A DNA stretch of 64,000 bases, taken from contig DAIDIH010000359.1 of NCBI GenBank assembly GCA_027459465.1, positions 42,506 to 106,505 of the forward strand, read 5' to 3'. This DNA is from Bryobacterales bacterium (GTDB lineage: Bacteria; Acidobacteriota; Terriglobia; Bryobacterales; Bryobacteraceae). The notes beneath the pieces are model-generated. The model saw only the letters and a list, made by a program, of their open reading frames with translations, had not been told where the DNA came from and did no database searches. Both the position numbers and the translations under genes were made by a program. Of this stretch, positions 58,754 to 64,000 are shown one piece after another; within the stretch, counting starts at the first letter, position 1; every line of letters starts with the position of its first letter.

Positions 58754-60061
58754 CTATTTCGATTCGTTCTGGGCTGGTACATTCATCCTGCCGGTAATCT
58801 GGGTGTCGAGTGCAGCCACGGCCTGACGGAGGCTCTCGGGGATTGCCTTGGCATAGTGCCGCAGGGTTGTTTCTGGATCAGAATGACGGAGGTGACGTTG
58901 CATATCCTTGACGGTCCCGTGCTTCTGGATATGCGTCGAAGAGGTACGACGAAACGCCTGTTGGGTAAGGTCGGAGATCCCCACTTTTTCCGCCAACGGC
59001 TTGAGTTGTTTCTTCAAGTAATTGCCAACGCTGAAGGCCCGTCCCCTGCGATTGAGAAACAGGAAAGCACGAGGATTGCCGCGCTCTGGATGAGCAGCAA
59101 TCCATTCTGCAAGCTCGCGGCTGAGGTCCGGTGGGAGGGGAACGTAGCTGTTGCTCTCGTCCGTTTTCGTTGTGCCAATGCGATCTTCGCCTCTCTGCCG
59201 TTCCTTCACGGCTTCGTCGATGCGGAGTTGTGTGTCCTCGACATCGTCAATACGCAAAGCGAGGGCTTCGCCGGGCCGCAAGCCGCACACAGCAAGAATT
59301 CGCAGCACGAGGTGCTCCCGCACGGAGGCCGCCGCGAGAAGGGCTTGGACTTCCTCAACACGGAGGAATCGTTCACAAGGCTTTTGGGGGATGTTTGGCA
59401 TTGCGAGCTTCCGCGCGGGATTCTTGGAGATCAGGTCCTCATCGATCGCATATTCGAAGCAAGCCTTCAGGTAGGTGCGTATGTGCTTCACGGCGGACTT
59501 GGAGTACCCATCTTCGGCCATCTTGTTGATGAGCAGTTGCAGTGGCGTCAGCGTGATTTTGGAGGGAGCATGTTGACCGAGTACAGGAATGACGTGCTTG
59601 TTGAAGAGGTACTTCAGGTCCTCTCGCATCTTCTTCCCCCAGGAACCCGCCTTCACCGCCGAAAAAGCCTTCCACAGATCGGCGAACGTTTCGATCGATT
59701 CCCCTTGGCGGATAAGCTTGCCGGTGTACTCCTCGATGTAATCGGCGAGCTTCTGCTGCGCTTCGTGCTTGGGCATGGTGGCCGGGCCGAGCTTCTTCTC
59801 TTTTTTCGTGCGCACGCGCCGGCCAGTGTAGTCCTGGGTCCAAAGATGAAAATACCCGATCCAGACCTTGCCCTCGCGTTGGCGGTCCTCCTTCTTCACC
59901 CAACCTTCCGGCGCGTGGATTCCTGGAAACGCCTGTGTCGTTTTCCGACCGATATGGCGTACGTCAATGTCGATGACAGGCACTGGAACTGGGCCAGATG
60001 AGTTCCGCTTTCCGGCGCCCGCGGAGGGGAAAACAAGCGGCTTGGCTGCGCTCCTTGCCAT
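58754..60061 (-). CDS. Tyrosine recombinase/integrase
   Basis: Start MARSAAKPL; CGLRPGEALALRIDDV...QQAFRRTSSTHIQKHG...RHLRHSDPETTLRHYAK. Confidence 0.95.
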   Translation of the reverse strand: MARSAAKPLVFPSAGAGKRNSSGPVPVPVIDIDVRHIGRKTTQAFPGIHAPEGWVKKEDRQREGKVWIGYFHLWTQDYTGRRVRTKKEKKLGPATMPKHEAQQKLADYIEEYTGKLIRQGESIETFADLWKAFSAVKAGSWGKKMREDLKYLFNKHVIPVLGQHAPSKITLTPLQLLINKMAEDGYSKSAVKHIRTYLKACFEYAIDEDLISKNPARKLAMPNIPQKPCERFLRVEEVQALLAAASVREHLVLRILAVCGLRPGEALALRIDDVEDTQLRIDEAVKERQRGEDRIGTTKTDESNSYVPLPPDLSRELAEWIAAHPERGNPRAFLFLNRRGRAFSVGNYLKKQLKPLAEKVGISDLTQQAFRRTSSTHIQKHGTVKDMQRHLRHSDPETTLRHYAKAIPESLRQAVAALDTQITGRMNVPAQNESK

Positions 60062-60165
60062 GGCCGCAGTATAGGAGCCGCAGGTCCAGGGCAGCAACTT
60101 TCGAAGTGGGTGGGCAAATGGGTGGGCGTTTCGCCCGCTCATTGCTTGTAAATTATTGAAGGAAT

Positions 60166-60215
60166 TGGTCGGGGCGAGTGGATTCGAACCACCGACCTCC
60201 TGGTCCCGAACCAGG
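60166..60215 (-). other. att site: 3' fragment of a tRNA-Pro(CGG) gene
   Basis: Minus strand CCTGGTTCGGGACCAGGAGGTCGGTGGTTCGAATCCACTCGCCCCGACCA = anticodon arm, T arm, 3' acceptor strand and CCA; D-arm and 5' half absent. Confidence 0.85.
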
Positions 60216-60234
60216 GACCAACAACAAACGGCAC

Positions 60235-60969
60235 TCATGAACCGCTCTCCTTGAAGCGAAGAAGTATCAGTTGTTCGGGAAAGCTCCTCACAAATGTCTT
60301 GGCAGCGAGAGGTGGCATCGCGCGCGTCTGCTTCCGTGGCCACGGAAATCGGGAACGCCTGGAGAGGCCCGGCCGTCGCGGCGTCGATCCATACACAGTC
60401 GCTCTGAACCAGGCGCATTCCTCGGCCGCCGCTCGGCCGCGCGCTGCAATCCACGCTTCCGCTTGCGGCCCGAGGTCCCGTAGCGCTTCGTCGAAGGCTT
60501 GTCGCAAGTTCCAGGCCGCGGAGCCCAAGGCGAACAGGTCCAGGGCGCGAGCAAGATGAGGCCTCTGCCTGGCAGCTCTCCGAATTCGCCCTAAGGAAAT
60601 CTGGAGAGGGCGGGTACCGTCGCCGCAGACTTCCGCGACAGCGCGGTCGACATCATCCTGATCCCAGAAGCCCTCACGGTTGACCAGTATGGCGGCGCCC
60701 GAATGGATCGGTAGACGCACGGCATAACGCAACCGCGCTGCGGTGTTCAGTTGTTGTAATACAGCGGCTGCCGCCCAAGCTACTTCCTCGGGCCAGGAGA
60801 GGGGGGCAAAAACTTCAGGCGCCTGCAAGAAGAAATGATCGCCTATCCGGACGATTTCAAGACCGCTGTCGTCGAGTTCGCCTGCGAGAAGCTGGATCTC
60901 AGGCGGTGGACCGTAGAGGAGTACCGCCCAGCCCGCCTTGGGGAGATTTGCCGGAGCCAGAATCGGCAT
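60235..60969 (-). CDS. Hypothetical protein (chromosomal flank)
   Basis: 244-aa ORF outside integrase/att. Confidence 0.55.
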   Translation of the reverse strand: MPILAPANLPKAGWAVLLYGPPPEIQLLAGELDDSGLEIVRIGDHFFLQAPEVFAPLSWPEEVAWAAAAVLQQLNTAARLRYAVRLPIHSGAAILVNREGFWDQDDVDRAVAEVCGDGTRPLQISLGRIRRAARQRPHLARALDLFALGSAAWNLRQAFDEALRDLGPQAEAWIAARGRAAAEECAWFRATVYGSTPRRPGLSRRSRFPWPRKQTRAMPPLAAKTFVRSFPEQLILLRFKESGS

Positions 60970-61440
60970 GTTCCATTGTACGCAGTGGCTAAGGTCTGAG
61001 CGATCGCAAATCTCACGCCAGCCAGAGAAGCAGGCGCACGCGCTCCTGGCCGAATTCGGGGTGTGCCAGCCTGGGTCGGGAAACTCGTGGATGTTGCGTG
61101 CGTGATCTTAATCGATCCCAGCGGGAGCGCCGTTTACTCGTGTCTCCAACTCGCGAACCGTTTCGATCACTTCGTCAAACCCTGCAACCAGACTCCCGAT
61201 TGGTAAGCAGCCCGCTCAACGTGCCCCTGTGGTATAGTGTGGCTGAACCCATTTCGGGCGAAGAATGGACACCAAAACGAGAGGTCGGCGGGCCCACATT
61301 CTCAGGCTGGGCTTGGTGTCCGTTTTGGTGTCCATTTTTCGACCAAACGGGGTAGATTTGGTGGATTTCCGAGACTTTAGAGACTTCGACCGTCTCGTGT
61401 AAGTGATTGGGAATCAGCTAAGTAGCTGATTTGCCGAAGG

Positions 61441-61515
<75 letters not shown>

Positions 61516-61550
61516 GACCTTCAATCGGCGCCCCTCGTGTTTGCCTTCTC

Positions 61551-62099
61551 CTACTTCACCGAGTACTGGCGAGCATCCATACAGGCGGAGAACGCCTTCT
61601 TAAAGGTTTCCAGCGTCTGTTGTTGCTGGGCCTGAGTCTTCTGCTGCGCCTGTTGCTCAGCCTGCTTGTTGGCCTTCTTCTGCTGACGGCGACCTCTCAC
61701 AGCGCCGGCTGTGGCCCCGATCGCCGCTCCCTTCCCGGCGTCGCCGGCGATGGCGCCAATTGCTGCCCCTCCTCCCGCCCCTCCCGCAGCACCTTTGGCC
61801 CCGCCTCCTTTTGCTGTTTCGGCCTTTTGCGGAGGTGGCGCCGGCGCGGTTGGGTCAATGCCCGATTGCTGTTTGGCGGATTGATAACACTCGTTTTCGT
61901 CCTTGGCCTGCTGCCCCGGATTCTGGTTGCTCTTTGGGTACACAAAGACACCCAATTGAGACGCCAGAGCCGATCTCCCCGAACCTGCGGACTGGGTCTG
62001 CGCCCCACCTCCTTGGGGCGCCTGAGCGCGTATCTGTGGCGCCATTCCTGGCGCCACAAAGAGTGCGATTGACGTGATAATCGTTGCTGATTTGTTCAT
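61551..62099 (-). CDS. Glycine-zipper (YMGG-like) secreted protein
   Basis: Signal peptide MNKSATIITSIALFVAPG; GGAAIGAIAGDAGKGAAIGATAGAVRGRR; Q-rich tail. Confidence 0.75.
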   Translation of the reverse strand: MNKSATIITSIALFVAPGMAPQIRAQAPQGGGAQTQSAGSGRSALASQLGVFVYPKSNQNPGQQAKDENECYQSAKQQSGIDPTAPAPPPQKAETAKGGGAKGAAGGAGGGAAIGAIAGDAGKGAAIGATAGAVRGRRQQKKANKQAEQQAQQKTQAQQQQTLETFKKAFSACMDARQYSVK

Positions 62100-62341
62100 G
62101 CTCCCTCCTCTGTCGCTCCCGTTTCCGGACTCCTTGCCGCAGGAAAACGGCAAAAGACAATCCCTCTCTCGTTGGCCACCGCTAACTGGGGGCGGTATGT
62201 TCCGAGTTGGTGAGTGTCCGCGAGTAGCCGCAGATTCATTTTTTTGGAGCGGAAGGAAAACACATTTGGCGGCCATCAGAGCTTTCCAGGGACCCAACGC
62301 CGTCACGCCGTCGGGTTCTTGCCTAAACTATAGTCTCTGGA

Positions 62342-63475
62342 TTGCTCCCAATTGAGGAGAAACTGAACACGGCACCTACCACGGTCGCGATCATAGGCGG
62401 CGGCCTCGCCGGTCTCTACGCCGGAAGGCTGCTTCACGCCGCGGAAATTGATTTTAAGCTCATCGAAGCACGCGATCGCCTCGGAGGACGCATCCTCTCG
62501 GCCGGCGAAACCGGCGAACCTACCCAAGACGGCTTCGATCTCGGCCCGTCCTGGTTTTGGCCTGCAATGCAGCCGGAACTCACGTCGCTTGTCCGCGAGT
62601 TAGGGTTGGCAACCTTTCCCCAGCACAACGACGGCGACGTGATCTTCGAACGCATGTCGCGCGAAACGCCCTGGCGTTATCGCGCCACGCACCAGGAGCC
62701 GCAGTCCATGCGTCTCGCCGGCGGCACTGGAACCCTGGTATCGGCGCTCGCCAAGCAATTGCCGCCCGAGTGTGTTTTGATCGAAACCTGCGTAAGACAG
62801 ATGGCACTCGTCGCGGCGAAAGTCTCGCTGACGCTCGCGAAAGCGGATGGCTCCCAAGACTCTCTCGTCGCCGAACAAGTGATCGCCGCCGTCCCTCCCA
62901 GGCTCCTCGCAAACATTTCTTTTTCCCCGGCCATCGCACAACGCTGGAGCGAAACCCCAACATGGATGGCGCCTCACGCCAAGTTCTTCGCCGTTTACGA
63001 CCGCCCTTTCTGGCGCGATGCCGGCCTATCGGGCACGGCCCAAAGCTTCGTCGGACCTCTCGGCGAAATTCACGATGCAACCACGGCCTCCGGTAAAGCC
63101 GCACTGTTTGGTTTCCTCGGCGTCGATGCCCGCGTCCGCGCCTCCCTCGGCGAAGCCGCCCTTCGAAAATCCTGCCTCGATCAACTCGCTCGCCTCTACG
63201 GACCGCGGGCGCTGCATCCCCGCGCCACCATCTTCAAAGACTGGGCGGCCGACCCCTTCACCGCCACTGCCGACGACCGGATCGGAGGCACTCATCCCGA
63301 GCCCTCGGTGGCACCATGGGTGACCGGAGCCTGGCAGGAACACCTGTCGCTCGGCGGAAGTGAAACAAGCGCGGAGGAGCCCGGCTATATGGCCGGTGCA
63401 CTCAACGCCGCCGACCGTGCCGTAACAGAAGTAATCCAACGCTTGCGAGCAAGCAGCGCCAAGCCGAATCAATAA
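62342..63475 (+). CDS. FAD-dependent amine oxidase/flavin monooxygenase-like protein
   Basis: VAIIGGGLAGLYAGRLLHAAEIDFKLIEARDRLGGRI dinucleotide-binding motif. Confidence 0.9.
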   Translation: MLPIEEKLNTAPTTVAIIGGGLAGLYAGRLLHAAEIDFKLIEARDRLGGRILSAGETGEPTQDGFDLGPSWFWPAMQPELTSLVRELGLATFPQHNDGDVIFERMSRETPWRYRATHQEPQSMRLAGGTGTLVSALAKQLPPECVLIETCVRQMALVAAKVSLTLAKADGSQDSLVAEQVIAAVPPRLLANISFSPAIAQRWSETPTWMAPHAKFFAVYDRPFWRDAGLSGTAQSFVGPLGEIHDATTASGKAALFGFLGVDARVRASLGEAALRKSCLDQLARLYGPRALHPRATIFKDWAADPFTATADDRIGGTHPEPSVAPWVTGAWQEHLSLGGSETSAEEPGYMAGALNAADRAVTEVIQRLRASSAKPNQ

Positions 63476-63490
63476 CCTTCTCCCTCGCCA

Positions 63491-64000
63491 GTGCGCCATA
63501 TCGACCACATCGTCGTTGCCGTTCGCGACCTGGACCAGGCCGCGGACTTTTATTGCTGGCTCGGCTTTCACGTCGGTCCTCGCAATCGCCATCCCTGGGG
63601 CACGGAAAATCGCCTCATCCAGTTCGGCTCCTCTTTTATCGAATTGATTACTCTCGGCAGCGCCGCGCATCTCATCCCTCCGCATCAGCCGCGCCAATTC
63701 AGCTTTGGAGCCTTCGTGCGGAATTACCTCGACCAACGGGAAGGCATCGCAATGCTCGTTCTCAGCTCTGCGGATGCAACGTCCGACGCCGCCCGCTTCG
63801 CCCAGCAAGGCATCGGCGACTTCGAACCTTTGTCTTTCGAACGCAAGGCGAAGAAGCCGGATGGCTCGGAAACGCACGTAGCCTTCACCCTGGCGTTTGC
63901 GAGCGATCCAGCCGCACCCCTTGCCGGATTCTTTGTCTGCCAGCAGCATTATCCGGAAAACTTCTGGAACAGGAGCTTTCAGCAACACCCAAATTCAGCC
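63491..64000 (+). CDS. VOC/glyoxalase-like protein, partial (runs off right edge)
   Basis: GTG start; MRHIDHIVVAVRDLDQAADFYCWLGFHVGPRNRHPWGTENRLIQF. Confidence 0.85.
   Translation, partial: MRHIDHIVVAVRDLDQAADFYCWLGFHVGPRNRHPWGTENRLIQFGSSFIELITLGSAAHLIPPHQPRQFSFGAFVRNYLDQREGIAMLVLSSADATSDAARFAQQGIGDFEPLSFERKAKKPDGSETHVAFTLAFASDPAAPLAGFFVCQQHYPENFWNRSFQQHPNSA

Noticed and set aside
60166-60240. Intact tRNA-Pro
   Set aside because: Only the 3' ~50 nt match; sequence upstream on the minus strand (GTTTGTTGTTGGTC) cannot form the D-arm or 5' acceptor strand.
60062-60454. N-terminal extension of the integrase ORF in the track
   Set aside because: Reads through the tRNA-Pro fragment (peptide VRDQEVGGSNPLAPT is a translated tRNA); real start is near 60061.

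Overview
The window reads as most of one large integrative/conjugative element (ICE), about 1-60.2 kb, followed by host chromosome at about 60.2-64 kb. The host is probably an acidobacterium; this is inferred from the PadR + ADOP/MacB-type permease pair. Right boundary: a tyrosine integrase (58754-60061) sits next to a ~50-nt 3' fragment of a tRNA-Pro(CGG) gene, a typical att scar. Backbone: a VirB/Trb-like T4SS (about 33-55 kb) with no recognisable VirB11; Rad52-like annealase, SSB and a TOTE/AEP-type primase; a partial PRTRC cassette (ThiF, B, F, C, E). Most interesting content: (i) a cluster resembling the cyanobacterial/plastid Ycf46-Ycf35 genes (AAA+ ATPase, DUF1257, DUF2997, NrdG-like radical SAM, DUF3150), in which the AAA+ ATPase has Walker B before Walker A, i.e. 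an apparently permuted P-loop domain; (ii) an 886-aa-class protein inside the T4SS operon with a GGDYDFD motif suggesting a two-barrel (QDE-1/YonO-like) RNA polymerase; (iii) a three-gene nuclease/defence-like module with two lesions: an IS3-family insertion whose removal restores the first ORF exactly, and a CT-tract frameshift in the second; (iv) two PP-loop/PAPS-reductase-like genes next to a Mom-like gene; (v) a split, membrane-anchored Cas4-like nuclease; (vi) an array of at least six ~22-bp direct repeats, with two outlying copies beyond a DUF362/prenyltransferase cassette; (vii) three operons sharing a GAGACTTTTGAA-N18-TA promoter box. All family assignments come from reading motifs by eye; no database search was run. 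Sub-gene coordinates may be off by a few bp.
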